Made by a program: the position numbers and the translations under genes. From positions 1 to 44,126 of the forward strand of contig NZ_JAUSCC010000042.1 in NCBI RefSeq assembly GCF_030651745.1: a DNA stretch of 44,126 bases, in the 5' to 3' direction. Source of the stretch: Methylophaga sp. (GTDB lineage: Bacteria; Pseudomonadota; Gammaproteobacteria; Nitrosococcales; Methylophagaceae). The notes beneath the pieces were generated by a model. That model ran no database searches, was not told the DNA's origin, and saw nothing but the letters and a program-made list of their open reading frames with translations. Positions 33,374 to 42,870 of this stretch are shown one piece after another; the stretch's first letter is position 1, and every line of letters begins with the position of its first letter.

Positions 33374-34404
33374 GATAAATTCTCTTTATTAGGAAACCAA
33401 TGCCGCGTACGGTTGGCGAAATAAACTAATGTCAGCATCACTGGCACTTCCACCAATACACCAACTACCGTCGCCAGCGCAGCACCTGAATGCAGTCCAA
33501 ATAATGAAATGGCAACCGCAACGGCCATTTCAAAAAAGTTTGAGGTACCGATTAAACATGCTGGTGCAGCAACATCATGCTGCAGACGCATTCTGACAGC
33601 TGCAAGGTATCCCAAAGCAAAAATCCCATAAGTTTGAATTAACAGAGGGATAGCAATCAGCACGATAATAAAAGGTTGTTGCAGAATGGTTTCAGCCTGA
33701 AAACCAAACAGTAAAATGACCGTTGCCAGTAACCCCATAATTGACCAGGGTTTGATATGACTTAAAAAACTGTTAAGGGCTGGTAAACCTTTGGATTTGA
33801 TAATATGTTGGCGTGTAAAAAAGCCTGCTATTAGTGGTAATAATACATATAACACCACTGAGATCAGCAAGGTTTCCCAAGGTACCGTTAAGTCGGTAAT
33901 ACCAAGTAAAAATGCTGCTATCGGCGCAAAAGCAAAAATCATGATGATGTCATTGAGTGACACTTGAACCAAGGTGTAATTGGCATCGCCTTTGACCAGT
34001 TGGCTCCAGACAAACACCATTGCCGTACAAGGTGCCACACCGAGTAAAATCATGCCGGCAATATATTCATCAGCCGATTGTGGATCGACCCAGCCGGCAA
34101 AAAATACTTTAAAAAATAACCAGCCTAATGCGGCCATAGTGAATGGTTTGATCAGCCAGTTAATGACCAGCGTTAACCAGATGCCTTGGGGACGTTTGCC
34201 GACATCTTTAATGGCTGTGAAATCCACCTGCACCATCATCGGATAAATCATTAACCAGATAAAGATCGCAATCAGCAGATTCACATGAGCAAATTCAAGA
34301 TCGGCAATCAGATTGAATATGTCCGGAAACAGATTGCCGAAAAACATGCCAACCAGAATGCTCAGTCCAACCCAAACAGATAAATAACGTTCAAATATGC
34401 CCAT
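33370..34404 (-). CDS. acr3: ACR3-family arsenite efflux permease
   Basis: Ten-helix inner-membrane transporter that expels arsenite, As(III), using the proton motive force. The family motif with the essential Cys is visible at [20 protein letters not shown] (about residues 125-144); a second signature, [19 protein letters not shown], is in the late helices. 344 residues is typical. Start ATG shares one base with the arsC stop (TGATG), and its own stop overlaps the gapdh start, so the operon is translationally coupled throughout. Confidence 0.96.
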   Translation of the reverse strand: MGIFERYLSVWVGLSILVGMFFGNLFPDIFNLIADLEFAHVNLLIAIFIWLMIYPMMVQVDFTAIKDVGKRPQGIWLTLVINWLIKPFTMAALGWLFFKVFFAGWVDPQSADEYIAGMILLGVAPCTAMVFVWSQLVKGDANYTLVQVSLNDIIMIFAFAPIAAFLLGITDLTVPWETLLISVVLYVLLPLIAGFFTRQHIIKSKGLPALNSFLSHIKPWSIMGLLATVILLFGFQAETILQQPFIIVLIAIPLLIQTYGIFALGYLAAVRMRLQHDVAAPACLIGTSNFFEMAVAVAISLFGLHSGAALATVVGVLVEVPVMLTLVYFANRTRHWFPNKENLS

Positions 34405-34889
34405 CAGTTCATGGCTCCAATACGTTTTAATTCAGCACTAAGTTCAGCGATGTCCAGTTCTGCCAACGGTAATGCCAACAAAGCAGCACAGCGCGATTCA
34501 AGCAGTTGAATTAAGCCATCAAAACATTGATCTCGCTCGATTGGATCGGCAATTTTGGAAGCATCGGACAAACTCCAATGTCCTTTGACGGCTTTGCCGA
34601 ACCAAACAGGGCAGCTCTCACCAGCAGCCTGATCGCAGACAGTGATCACAATATCAGGATGATAGTCACTCAACGCTTCACAGGATTTGCTGGACAAATC
34701 ATCAATGTTGTAACCATGTTCAGTTAGCTTGATTAATGTTTGTGGAAACACTTTTCCGGCTGGCTGACTACCTGCACTGGCAACAATGTAGTTATCACCG
34801 GCTAACTGTCGGCAAATGGCTTCAGCCAAAATACTGCGACAGGCGTTATGAGTGCAAAGAAATAACAGTTTGAGAGGTGTGGTGGTCAT
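34404..34889 (-). CDS. arsC: Arsenate reductase, low-molecular-weight phosphatase type
   Basis: Reduces arsenate to arsenite for export. Phosphatase-like P-loop CTHNACRS at residues 12-19 with catalytic Cys and Arg, SAGSQPAG after it, and later Cys in [15 protein letters not shown] (about 82 and 90) that can relay the disulfide, as in the thioredoxin-coupled pI258 class. DP of the general acid is in KIADPIERD. 161 residues is usual for this class. Second gene of the operon, 36 bases after arsR; the gap holds a short palindrome AACATATGTT. Confidence 0.95.
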   Translation of the reverse strand: MTTTPLKLLFLCTHNACRSILAEAICRQLAGDNYIVASAGSQPAGKVFPQTLIKLTEHGYNIDDLSSKSCEALSDYHPDIVITVCDQAAGESCPVWFGKAVKGHWSLSDASKIADPIERDQCFDGLIQLLESRCAALLALPLAELDIAELSAELKRIGAMN

Positions 34890-34925
34890 AACATATGTTT
34901 ATCCATATATTTCGATTTAAAATTT

Positions 34926-35249
34926 TTAGCAGCAATTACCCAAGCGCTGTAACTTCGCTAAGTCATCTCTAAAAAAATTTGGCTTACTTTGATGGGCTGC
35001 ATCAATGGATTGTGTCGCCCATACGGGCAGTTCAGGATTGAGCCGGTAATAAACCCATTGGCCCTGGCGTCGATCCAGCAACAGACCGTTTTGTCTGAGT
35101 AAGGCCAGATGACGTGATATTTTTGGCTGACTTATCTGTAAAGCCGATATCAGTTCACAGACACATAGTTCGTTTTGGTCAACGATTAGCAATACCAGAC
35201 GCAGACGTGTTTCGTCAGCCAGACATTTATAAAAATTCAGTAAATCCAT
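34926..35249 (-). CDS. arsR: ArsR-family arsenic-responsive repressor
   Basis: Winged-helix repressor that leaves DNA when As(III) binds. The metalloid site ELCVCELISAL (Cys-x-Cys in helix 3) and the recognition helix SQPKISRHLALLRQNGLL are clear; three further residues ending in Cys-Cys (GNCC) at the C-terminus may add to metal binding. I place the start at ATG 35249 (107 residues, MDLLNFYKCLADETRLRL). A longer frame begins at ATG 35288, but that ATG lies inside the -10 box of the promoter and therefore cannot be in the mRNA. Confidence 0.93.
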   Translation of the reverse strand: MDLLNFYKCLADETRLRLVLLIVDQNELCVCELISALQISQPKISRHLALLRQNGLLLDRRQGQWVYYRLNPELPVWATQSIDAAHQSKPNFFRDDLAKLQRLGNCC

Positions 35250-35267
35250 AACCAGTATATTCGGAAA

Positions 35268-35294
35268 TTCATATATATGAAAAATCATATATGA
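35268..35294. promoter_or_regulatory. Candidate ArsR operator, tandem AT palindromes
   Basis: Two perfect palindromes, TTCATATATATGAA (35268-35281) and TCATATATGA (35285-35294), separated by AAA. They cover the -10 box and the transcription start, the right place for ArsR to block RNA polymerase. A related 10-bp palindrome AACATATGTT lies at 34890-34899, just before arsC. Confidence 0.65.
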
Positions 35295-35311
35295 AAACTG
35301 CTTTATGTCAA
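35284..35311 (-). promoter_or_regulatory. Promoter of the ars operon
   Basis: On the - strand TTGACA (35306-35311), a 16-base spacer and TATGAT (35284-35289) make a near-consensus sigma-70 promoter. Its -35 box overlaps the stop codon of the upstream S4 gene (35308-35310). The start of transcription would fall around 35275-35279, giving a short leader before ATG 35249. Confidence 0.8.
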
Positions 35312-35529
35312 TCTACTAATTGCCAGCTATCTTCACCAATTTGAAAAATATCACCGGCAACCATTTGTTTACGCTTGCGTGTTTCTACTACGCCATTGAC
35401 CTTAACCTGACCCTCAGCAATGATACTTTTCGCTTCGGCGCCACTGTTGGCGATGCCTTCAAATTTGAGAATTTTGAACAATTCGACCGGGCTTTTTGTG
35501 ATATGCACGGTAGTGATTTCTTTGGACAT
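35308..35529 (-). CDS. Small S4-domain RNA-binding protein (YbcJ-like)
   Basis: 73-residue protein that is essentially one S4 RNA-binding domain. The fold signature is VELFKILKFEGIANSGAEAKS then IIAEGQVKVNGVVETRKRKQM, with VAGDIFQIGEDSW closing the motif. Related E. coli YbcJ binds RNA, and its exact role is not settled. AGGA lies upstream of the ATG. Directly upstream of arsR on the same strand but the ars promoter overlaps its stop, so it is likely a separate unit that may read through. Confidence 0.88.
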   Translation of the reverse strand: MSKEITTVHITKSPVELFKILKFEGIANSGAEAKSIIAEGQVKVNGVVETRKRKQMVAGDIFQIGEDSWQLVD

Positions 35530-35639
35530 TTAGGGATCCTGTTATTTAGTGAAAAACAATCTATGGGTCACGTTTTAGCAATATGAATAGCTCTACAATC
35601 AACTCACTCGAAAATGGCTTGATGGAAGGAAACTTAGCC

Positions 35640-35969
35640 ATGAAATATCAACAGACCCTTGTAAAGCTGCTGCAATTTTCAATTGTGCTGGTAATGTTAT
35701 ACCCGCTCTATTATGTGTGGGAAACCGATAAGATTAAATCTGCCTGCCAGCAAATCAAACCCGGTATGTCCTATAACGATACCGTATCAAACCTGAAGGA
35801 TGCCGGACTCGGCTTTAGCAGAATGAGTGGCGCTCAAGCTCCGGGTGAAAAATGGTTGGGACTGGTTGAGTCTCACGCTTCTTTTAGCGGTTATGCCTGT
35901 GAGATAAGAGGCTTTGGTAATCAGATTGCGGGAGTCAGAATGGTGAAAGGTAAACAAATTGCTCCCTGA
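35640..35969 (+). CDS. Small single-pass membrane protein, function unknown
   Basis: Not recognised. A transmembrane helix or uncleaved signal (LLQFSIVLVMLYPLYYVW, residues 9-26) anchors a roughly 80-residue outer domain. That domain carries the pattern 'IKPGMSYNDTVSNLKDAGLG', resembling the start of BamE/SmpA-like or YtkA-type periplasmic folds; I would not name it. Two Cys, in SACQQIKPG and GYACEIRGF, may pair. ATG 35640 is chosen over the upstream ATG 35583 because GGAAGGA lies 9 bases before it. Its 3' end contains the first arm of the oad terminator stem. Confidence 0.7.
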   Translation: MKYQQTLVKLLQFSIVLVMLYPLYYVWETDKIKSACQQIKPGMSYNDTVSNLKDAGLGFSRMSGAQAPGEKWLGLVESHASFSGYACEIRGFGNQIAGVRMVKGKQIAP

Positions 35970-35990
35970 AACCGACAGTTTCAGGGAGCA
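35952..35990 (-). terminator. Terminator of the oadGAB operon
   Basis: An 11-bp perfect stem, GCTCCCTGAAA (35961-35971) and TTTCAGGGAGC (35979-35989), with a 7-base loop. On the - strand it is followed by AATTTGTTT, and it begins 7 bases after the oadB stop (35997). The stem overlaps the last codons of the convergent small membrane protein gene. Confidence 0.82.
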
Positions 35991-35996
35991 AAAACA

Positions 35997-37130
35997 TCAG
36001 CTGGCAACGTAATTAATCAGAATACCTGCTGCAACTGCCGAGCCAATAACACCGGCCACATTCGGCCCCATAGCGTGCATTAACAGGAAGTTATGTTTAT
36101 CCGCTTCCAATCCCAGTTTATTTGAAACCCGCGCTGCCATCGGCACAGCGGAGACACCTGCGGAACCAATCAATGGATTAATCGGCTCCTTGGTCAATTT
36201 GTTCAGGATTTTCGCCATAATGACACCTGATGCGGTACCAATCGAAAAGGCCACCATACCTAATACCAAAATACCCAGAGTCATGTGATTCAAAAAGCTA
36301 TCGGCACTTAATCGTGAACCAACAGCTAAGCCAAGGAAAATCGTAACAGTGTTAATTAATGAGTTCTGCGTAGTGTTGCTCAGACGATCCACCACCGCAC
36401 ATTCTTTCATCAAATTACCAAAACAGAACATTCCCAGTAACGGAGCCGCATCAGGCAGGAACAGGGCAACCAGAATCAGCAATACCAACGGGAAGACAAT
36501 TTTTTCACGTTGTGAAACATGTCTTTGCTGATGCATACGGATCTTGCGTTCTTTTTCGTTGGTCAGCGCACGCATGATAGGAGGTTGGATTAACGGCACC
36601 AGGGCCATGTAGGAATACGATGCAACAGCAATCGCACCCAATAATTCCGGAGCAAGCTTACTGGCAACATATATTGACGTCGGACCATCAGCCCCGCCAA
36701 TGATACCTATAGCTGCAGCATCAGCGAGGCTAAAATCAAAAATACCGAAGGTCGAGAGTAAAACCGCACCCATCAGTGTCGCAAAAATACCAAACTGTGC
36801 TGCTGCACCCAGAAACAGGGTTTTTGGATTAGCCAATAACGGACCGAAGTCTGTCATTGCACCTACACCCATGAAGATTATCAATGGGAAAGCACCACTG
36901 GCGATACCAACGGTATAAAACAAATCTAAAATACCACCAGCTTCTGCTAATCCAGCTCCTGGAATATTGGCCAATACCCCACCAAAGCCGATGGGTACCA
37001 AAAGTAACGGTTCAAAATTTTTCTTGATAGCCAGATAGAGCAACAACATACCGATCAGGATCATCACAGCCTGACCCAGCTGCATTTGATAAAAACCAGT
37101 GGCTTCCCATAGATGCAATAACTTATCCAT
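35997..37130 (-). CDS. oadB: Na+-pumping oxaloacetate decarboxylase, beta subunit
   Basis: Membrane subunit that releases CO2 from carboxybiotin and uses the energy to pump Na+ outward. Hallmarks: the re-entrant [20 protein letters not shown] with the Na+-binding Asp, [16 protein letters not shown], and [32 protein letters not shown] at the end. About nine or more hydrophobic segments; 377 residues is normal. AAGGG, overlapping the oadA stop, lies 8 bases before the ATG. Last gene of oadGAB. Malonate or methylmalonyl-CoA decarboxylase beta subunits are related, but the alpha subunit next door settles the assignment. Confidence 0.95.
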   Translation of the reverse strand: MDKLLHLWEATGFYQMQLGQAVMILIGMLLLYLAIKKNFEPLLLVPIGFGGVLANIPGAGLAEAGGILDLFYTVGIASGAFPLIIFMGVGAMTDFGPLLANPKTLFLGAAAQFGIFATLMGAVLLSTFGIFDFSLADAAAIGIIGGADGPTSIYVASKLAPELLGAIAVASYSYMALVPLIQPPIMRALTNEKERKIRMHQQRHVSQREKIVFPLVLLILVALFLPDAAPLLGMFCFGNLMKECAVVDRLSNTTQNSLINTVTIFLGLAVGSRLSADSFLNHMTLGILVLGMVAFSIGTASGVIMAKILNKLTKEPINPLIGSAGVSAVPMAARVSNKLGLEADKHNFLLMHAMGPNVAGVIGSAVAAGILINYVAS

Positions 37131-37141
37131 TCGACTAACCC

Positions 37142-38938
37142 TTAAGCGATTGAAACCAGTGCGTCGCCAACTTTGACGGTATCACCAGGTTTTACATTGA
37201 TAGCAGTCACAGTACCGGCATGTTCTGCCACGATCTGTGTTTCCATTTTCATCGCTTCAAGGATGAGTATCACATCACCTTCATTCACGGCTTGACCTTG
37301 AGCTACCATGATTTTCCATATATTGCCGGATAATGGTGCTTTGACCACTGCACCTTCATTGGCTGCAGGTTGGGGAGCGGCTTGAACCATTTGAGGTGCT
37401 TGTGAGCTGTCGATCTGACTGATATCACCACCTTCGTTGACTTCAACTACATACTGTTGGCCATTAACGGTGATGGTGTACGTTTCAGGTGCGCCAGCTG
37501 CTTTAGCTGGAGCAGTTGATGCGTGAGTTGCTTCAGCTGTTGGCAACGGCTCAAAAGCGTCCGGGTTGCCACGATTTTTAAGGAATTTAATGGCTGTCTG
37601 GTTAAACAGGGCAAAGGTCAATACATCATCAATCTGTCTTTCACCTTCTTCCAGTTTGAAGTCATCTTGATCTGCCAGTGAAACCAACTCAGCGGTCAGT
37701 TTATCCATTTCATCTTCGAGCAGATCGGCTGGTCTGCAAGTGATGGCTTCTTCACCATTCAAAACGCGTTTTTGCAGCTCAGTATTAAATGGGGCAGGTG
37801 CTGAACCATACTCTCCACGTAAGATACCTTGCGTTTCTTCTGTGATGGATTTATAGCGCTCGCCGGTCAACACGTTGATGACAGCCTGAGTACCAACAAT
37901 TTGCGAAGTCGGGGTCACCAATGGAATAAAGCCGAGATCTTCACGCACCCGCGGAATTTCATGCAGCACTTCATCCATACGATCCAGTGCATTTTGTTCA
38001 CGCAACTGGCTTTCCATATTGGTCAGCATACCGCCTGGAACCTGTGCCACAAGGATTCGTGAATCAACTCCACGTAAGCTGCCCTCAAACTTGGCATATT
38101 TTTTCCGAATTTCGCGAAAATAAGCGGCAATTTCTTCGAGTAATTCGATATTTAAACCGGTGTCGCGATCAGTATCTTCAAAGATGGAAACCACCGATTC
38201 AGTCGCAGAATGGCCATAGGTCATCGACATGGAAGAGATTGCGGTATCTACATTATCTATACCGGCTTCAACGCATTTCATAATGGTTGCTGTCGACAAG
38301 CCAGTCGTAGCATGAGATTGCATATGTATTGGGATATCAATGGTTTGCTTAAGACTTTTAACAAGTTCATAAGCTTTGTAAGGCTTAAGCAAACCAGCCA
38401 TATCTTTGATACATAAAGAATGTGCGCCCATATCTTCGATGCGTTTTGCCATGTCTAGCCACATCTGTAAATCATGAACCGGGCTGATGGTATAGGCCAT
38501 GGTGCCTTGTGCGTGTTTATCATTTTCTAACACGGCTTTAATGGCGACTTCGAGATTGCGTGGATCATTCATCGCATCAAAGACGCGGAATACATCAACG
38601 CCATTAATACAGGCTCTTTCCACAAACTTACGTACCACATCATCAGCATAATGACGATAACCGAGCAAATTCTGGCCACGCAGCAGCATTTGTTGGGGTG
38701 TATTCGGCATAGCCGCTTTCAAGCTGCGAATACGGTGCCAGGGATCTTCACCAAGATAACGAATACAGGCGTCAAACGTTGCGCCGCCCCAGCTTTCAAC
38801 TGACCAGAAGCCGACTTGATCTAGTTTGTCGGCAATCGGCAGCATGTCATCTAAACGCAGTCGTGTCGCAAATAATGATTGATGAGCATCACGGAGAACA
38901 ACATCGGTGATGCCAAGAGTTTTTTTTGCTTCGGTCAT
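37142..38938 (-). CDS. oadA: Oxaloacetate decarboxylase, alpha subunit (biotin protein)
   Basis: Cytoplasmic carboxyltransferase that moves CO2 from oxaloacetate to biotin. The N-terminal TIM barrel has [14 protein letters not shown] (about residues 15-28) with metal and catalytic residues, and [10 protein letters not shown] for the His metal site. A conserved PYC_OADA domain follows. A Pro/Ala-rich linker (about 480-530) leads to the biotinyl domain with EAMKMET near the C-terminus, biotinylated on Lys. 598 residues as in other members. oadG lies 43 bases upstream, oadB 11 bases downstream. With a quinone-linked metabolism it may balance oxaloacetate and sodium energetics. Confidence 0.96.
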   Translation of the reverse strand: MTEAKKTLGITDVVLRDAHQSLFATRLRLDDMLPIADKLDQVGFWSVESWGGATFDACIRYLGEDPWHRIRSLKAAMPNTPQQMLLRGQNLLGYRHYADDVVRKFVERACINGVDVFRVFDAMNDPRNLEVAIKAVLENDKHAQGTMAYTISPVHDLQMWLDMAKRIEDMGAHSLCIKDMAGLLKPYKAYELVKSLKQTIDIPIHMQSHATTGLSTATIMKCVEAGIDNVDTAISSMSMTYGHSATESVVSIFEDTDRDTGLNIELLEEIAAYFREIRKKYAKFEGSLRGVDSRILVAQVPGGMLTNMESQLREQNALDRMDEVLHEIPRVREDLGFIPLVTPTSQIVGTQAVINVLTGERYKSITEETQGILRGEYGSAPAPFNTELQKRVLNGEEAITCRPADLLEDEMDKLTAELVSLADQDDFKLEEGERQIDDVLTFALFNQTAIKFLKNRGNPDAFEPLPTAEATHASTAPAKAAGAPETYTITVNGQQYVVEVNEGGDISQIDSSQAPQMVQAAPQPAANEGAVVKAPLSGNIWKIMVAQGQAVNEGDVILILEAMKMETQIVAEHAGTVTAINVKPGDTVKVGDALVSIA

Positions 38939-38981
38939 ATTCTGGCCTTGTGATTAAACTTAGTTGTATGGTGACTTGGCG

Positions 38982-39275
38982 TCACTTGTTTTTTTTATTT
39001 CGGTATTTATGTACGGCGCTGGATAAAACCGTGAGTAGTGCGTGATCTTGGGAGGGTTGAGATGAGTTTTTGTTATTGGTAGTAGGTTGACCGAGTACGG
39101 CAGTTGGAGCTGGTATGCCATCAGCGGGGAGGACGCCGACACTCTTTTCGTAGCGGGTAATTATCCACGACATCAGTGTGGTCACAAGAACTAACACGGT
39201 CAGAAATACAAATACAAAACCCATGCCGGTCAGCATGAGCGTGAATCCTTCTGACATAAGGGTGGTGTCTTCCAT
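38982..39275 (-). CDS. oadG: Oxaloacetate decarboxylase, gamma subunit
   Basis: Small subunit that anchors the alpha subunit to the membrane part. One transmembrane helix near the N-terminus (LMLTGMGFVFVFLTVLVLVTT, split here for length: GMGFVFVFL then VLVLVTTLM) and a polar, Pro/Gln-rich cytoplasmic tail ending with HKYRNKKNK. 97 residues. ATG 39275 has GAGG seven bases upstream. First gene of oadGAB; the promoter must lie in the 267-base gap to ybaL (39276-39542), where I see no certain -35/-10 pair. Confidence 0.88.
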   Translation of the reverse strand: MEDTTLMSEGFTLMLTGMGFVFVFLTVLVLVTTLMSWIITRYEKSVGVLPADGIPAPTAVLGQPTTNNKNSSQPSQDHALLTVLSSAVHKYRNKKNK

Positions 39276-39542
39276 CAGTTTGCCTCTAATTGATTTGGGT
39301 CGTTAAAAGCTTGAAACGTATTCAACTGTAAACAGCCGCGTAGTATAGCATTGTTGATTTAACTCACATATTTCCTTTACGCATAAGGCCTCATTTGACC
39401 CAGAGTAACAGGGCAAAAGCCATATTGAAAACAGCTTGTGTTTTAAGAATTTGAGCGGTAAAACACTGTAAAAGGATGGCCTGTAAACCGCAGTGGGTGT
39501 ACAGAGTTTAATCAGTGTATTTATGGAAAAAGGCTGAGACTT

Positions 39543-41246
39543 ATGGAGCACCACGTCCCCCTTATCAGCACAATTGCTGCCGGCTTTGCTCTGGCACTGG
39601 TGTTGGGCTTTATTGCTGAAAAAATTAATATCCCGGCTTTGGTGGGGTATTTGCTGGCCGGTATTATTATCGGTCCCAGCACCCCCGGTTTTCATGCTGA
39701 TGTCGATATCGCCATTCAATTATCAGAAATTGGTGTGATGTTGTTGATGTTCGGCGTGGGTTTGCATTTCTCGCTCAAGGACTTGATGGCCGTTAAGCGT
39801 ATTGCACTTCCGGGTGCCATTGTGCAAATGTCTATTGCCACTTTACTTGGCACCATGCTTGCCATGAGTTGGGGATGGACCTTTGGTGAGGGATTGGTGC
39901 TGGGGCTGTCATTATCCTGTGCCAGTACGGTGGTGTTGTTAAAAGCTCTGGAGTCCCAAGGCTTACTGGAAACAATAAACGGGCGTATTGCGGTTGGTTG
40001 GCTGATTGTCGAAGACTTAGCCACAGTTTTAATGTTGGTATTACTTCCGGCATTGGCAGGGATTTTAGGCTCCAGCGAAACAGGCGTTTCAGATGCGCCA
40101 CTGTGGCAAACGATCAGTCAAATACTGTTACAGGTCACAGCATTTGTCGCGGTGATGTTAATTGTCGGTCGTCGACTTTTTCCATGGATCCTTTGGCAGG
40201 TAGCAGGAACCGGCTCTCGTGAATTATTTACTTTGGCAACTATCACCGCCGCCATCAGCATCGCTTACGGTGCGGCTTTACTATTCAGCGTGTCGTTTGC
40301 CTTAGGCGCTTTTTTTGCTGGCATGATGATGCGTGAGTCGGAATTCAGTCATCGGGCAGCGCAGGAGTCATTACCATTACGTGATGCATTCTCGGTGTTG
40401 TTTTTCGTGGCTGTCGGTATGTTGTTTGACCCGACGATTCTGATTGATGAACCACTGCATGTTTTGGCTGTGGTCGGTATTATCATCATCGGTAAATCCA
40501 TGGCAGCAATGGCGATAACCTTGGCGTTTCGTTATCCGCTAAATACAGCATTAACGGTGGCAGCCAGTCTGGCACAAATTGGTGAGTTCTCTTTTATTCT
40601 TGCCGGTTTAGGACTGACTCTTGGGTTATTACCTCAAGAGGGAATGAACCTGGTTTTGGCCGGGGCTATTATTTCGATAGCATTGAATCCATTGTTATTC
40701 TCGGTGGTGAATCCACTGCGTAAATGGATATTGATGCGTTCATTTCTGGCCCGCAGGCTCGAACGTCGACAGGAGCCATTTGCGGAATTGCCGATGTCTA
40801 CGGAGAGTAAATTTCTTAAAGGACAAGTGGTACTGGTCGGATTTGGTCGGGTTGGCAGTCGGGTTGCAGAAGCACTGAAGGCTCGGGATATTCCATTTGT
40901 GGTTGCAGAACAAAACCGCGAACAGGTCAAAGCATTACGTAAACAAGGTATAGCCGCTGTTGCCGGTAATGCAGCCGAACCCGCAGTATTAATTCAGGCA
41001 CATATTGCAAATGCTGCCATGCTGGTTATTGCGACACCTGATCCGGTTGATGTAAGACAAATGGCTGATACCGCGCGCAAATTAAATCCGGGTATCGAAA
41101 TTGTATTGCGAACCTACAACGCAGCCGAAGCACAATTGCTGACTAAAGATGGTATTGGTAAAGTTTTTTTCAGTGAAGATGAACTGGCGAAAAGTATTAC
41201 CAGTCACATTACAACACGTTTTTCTCCGAAAAATAATGAACACTGA
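39543..41246 (+). CDS. ybaL: YbaL-type monovalent cation:proton antiporter (CPA2, TrkA-N)
   Basis: Membrane transporter of the Kef/CPA2 group with a cytoplasmic NAD-binding domain. Residues 1-390 hold about 12 helices; motifs include LVGYLLAGIIIGPSTPGFHA and, in the core, GEGLVLGLSLSCASTVVLLK. From about 420 the TrkA-N domain starts: VVLVGFGRVGSRVAEAL (glycine-rich nucleotide loop). Length 567 and the domain order match E. coli YbaL. Likely moves K+ or Na+ against H+; ion not deducible. A 32-base gap separates it from the RNase J gene on the same strand. Confidence 0.92.
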   Translation: MEHHVPLISTIAAGFALALVLGFIAEKINIPALVGYLLAGIIIGPSTPGFHADVDIAIQLSEIGVMLLMFGVGLHFSLKDLMAVKRIALPGAIVQMSIATLLGTMLAMSWGWTFGEGLVLGLSLSCASTVVLLKALESQGLLETINGRIAVGWLIVEDLATVLMLVLLPALAGILGSSETGVSDAPLWQTISQILLQVTAFVAVMLIVGRRLFPWILWQVAGTGSRELFTLATITAAISIAYGAALLFSVSFALGAFFAGMMMRESEFSHRAAQESLPLRDAFSVLFFVAVGMLFDPTILIDEPLHVLAVVGIIIIGKSMAAMAITLAFRYPLNTALTVAASLAQIGEFSFILAGLGLTLGLLPQEGMNLVLAGAIISIALNPLLFSVVNPLRKWILMRSFLARRLERRQEPFAELPMSTESKFLKGQVVLVGFGRVGSRVAEALKARDIPFVVAEQNREQVKALRKQGIAAVAGNAAEPAVLIQAHIANAAMLVIATPDPVDVRQMADTARKLNPGIEIVLRTYNAAEAQLLTKDGIGKVFFSEDELAKSITSHITTRFSPKNNEH

Positions 41247-41278
41247 CTCCTAACTGGAGCCTGAATTAAGAGGTCTGG

Positions 41279-42655
41279 ATGACACCTGGAAAAGATGATT
41301 TTTGGTTCCTACCGCTGGGAGGCTGCGGTGAAATCGGTATGAACCTGAATGTATATGGACATAACGGGCGCTGGTTAATTGTTGATTGTGGGGTTACTTT
41401 TCAAGCGGAAGTCGATGAGTTTGGTGAACCGATTAATAGCCAAAACCCACCGATTCAGATGGCCGATCCGCAATTTCTGATTGACCGTCGTCAACAGTTA
41501 GATGGTCTTATCATTACTCACGCTCACGAAGATCATATTGGCGCCGTGCCCTATCTTTGGGAATATTTCCGCTGTCCGGTGTATACCACCGCATTTACCG
41601 CCGAAATGCTACGCCGTAAATTAGTCGAGCAGGGTATTGCTGACAAAGTACCGGTAATCATCGTCGAAGCGGATGCCAAACGACAGATCGGCGTATTTCA
41701 TGTTGAATGGCTACGCCTGACACATTCTATTCCAGAACCTTATGCATTATTAATCAGCACGCCGGTTGCTAAGGTATTTCATACCGCAGACTGGAAGCTT
41801 GATAAAGCCCCAGTGGTTGGTAAGACCTACGATGCCAGCGCGTTTCAAAAGCTGGCTGAATATCAGGTTGATGCGATGGTTTGTGACTCCACCAATGCCA
41901 ATGTTCAGGGCTGGTCCGAATCAGAAGCCAATCTATACAAAGGCCTGAAATTTCATGTTGAACATGCCAAGGGCAGAGTAGTGGTCGCCTGTTTTGGCAG
42001 TAATATTGCTCGTTTGCATACTTTGGCAAGAATTGCTGAAGAAACCGGCCGACACTTAGGTTTACTCGGCCGCTCGTTAATCAATACAGTATCGGCTGCC
42101 AAAAATGTAGGTTTGTGGACCAGTGTGAAAACATCTGTAGATTCAGCACACTTGGGTTACCTGCCAGCACACACTGTTCTATTGGTAGCAACCGGCAGCC
42201 AGGGCGAGCCTCGTACGGCATTAAATCGCCTGAGCCAGAACAGTTTTCGTGATTTGCAATTATCGCCTGGTGATACCGTTATTTTCAGTTCTAAAGTCAT
42301 TCCCGGTAATGAATTAGCAATAAGCACATTGATAGAACGGCTTAAAGCCATGCAAGTAGACGTGATTGATATTGATAACAGTGCTTTACCGATACACGCC
42401 TCGGGACATCCCGCCAGTGAAGAGCTGAAAACCATGTATCAATGGGTACAACCACAATGCGCTATCCCGGTTCATGGTGAATTGATGCATATGAAAGCGA
42501 ATGCCAAAATTGCCAAGGCGAGTGGTGTCAGACAGCAGTTACTGGGACAGAACGGTGATTTATTTTATATTGCCCCGGTAAACGGTATTCGCCGTGGAGC
42601 AGTTAAAACCGGAAGGTGGGGTTTGTTTGATCGAAAGCTGCTGAAAAAATTGTGA
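41279..42655 (+). CDS. rnj: Ribonuclease J-type metallo-beta-lactamase nuclease (short form)
   Basis: Metallo-beta-lactamase/beta-CASP ribonuclease related to RNase J, which has 5'-3' exo- and endonuclease activity on RNA. Metal motif HAHEDH is at residues 81-86; other ligands are in SIPEPYALLIS, FHTADWKLD, CDSTNANVQG and VHGELMHM, and HASGHPASEE supplies the beta-CASP His. The catalytic set is intact. At 458 residues it is about 100 shorter than Bacillus RNase J, lacking the C-terminal domain, as seen in some proteobacterial homologues. AAGAGG lies five bases before the ATG. RNase J is not universal in Gammaproteobacteria, where RNase E dominates decay. Convergent with the small Arg-rich gene. 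Confidence 0.9.
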   Translation: MTPGKDDFWFLPLGGCGEIGMNLNVYGHNGRWLIVDCGVTFQAEVDEFGEPINSQNPPIQMADPQFLIDRRQQLDGLIITHAHEDHIGAVPYLWEYFRCPVYTTAFTAEMLRRKLVEQGIADKVPVIIVEADAKRQIGVFHVEWLRLTHSIPEPYALLISTPVAKVFHTADWKLDKAPVVGKTYDASAFQKLAEYQVDAMVCDSTNANVQGWSESEANLYKGLKFHVEHAKGRVVVACFGSNIARLHTLARIAEETGRHLGLLGRSLINTVSAAKNVGLWTSVKTSVDSAHLGYLPAHTVLLVATGSQGEPRTALNRLSQNSFRDLQLSPGDTVIFSSKVIPGNELAISTLIERLKAMQVDVIDIDNSALPIHASGHPASEELKTMYQWVQPQCAIPVHGELMHMKANAKIAKASGVRQQLLGQNGDLFYIAPVNGIRRGAVKTGRWGLFDRKLLKKL

Positions 42656-42657
42656 AG

Positions 42658-42870
42658 TCAGGCTTTCGCATCAAATGCGGGGCCACGACGTTCTGAAGAA
42701 ACCCGTCTTTCAATCAACGTTTTTTGTTTACGTTTACGACGTTCACGACGTTGCCGCCGTTCTTCCTGAATAGACGGCTGGGTTTTATCCGCAGTCGGTT
42801 GTCCAGGATTGACTGGTTGAGTGCTGTATGTGATCAAAAAATTGTTATGATAAATTCGTGATATATCCAT
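42658..42870 (-). CDS. Small arginine-rich protein, function unknown
   Basis: 70 residues, not recognised. The N-terminal half is ordinary (SRIYHNNFLITYSTQPVNPG). From residue 36 it is strongly basic with a run of paired arginines (EERRQRRERRKRKQK) and ends ERRVSSERRGPAFDAKA. The charge suggests RNA/DNA or membrane-surface binding; disorder is likely. It ends 2 bases from the RNase J stop, tail-to-tail, and starts divergent from the patatin gene. Only a weak AGG lies upstream of the ATG. Gene reality is moderately supported by the tight packing. Confidence 0.55.
   Translation of the reverse strand: MDISRIYHNNFLITYSTQPVNPGQPTADKTQPSIQEERRQRRERRKRKQKTLIERRVSSERRGPAFDAKA

Noticed and set aside
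35250..35288. N-terminal extension of arsR starting at ATG 35288
   Set aside because: That ATG is part of the TATGAT -10 box, so it would not be in the transcript. The family starts near ATG 35249.
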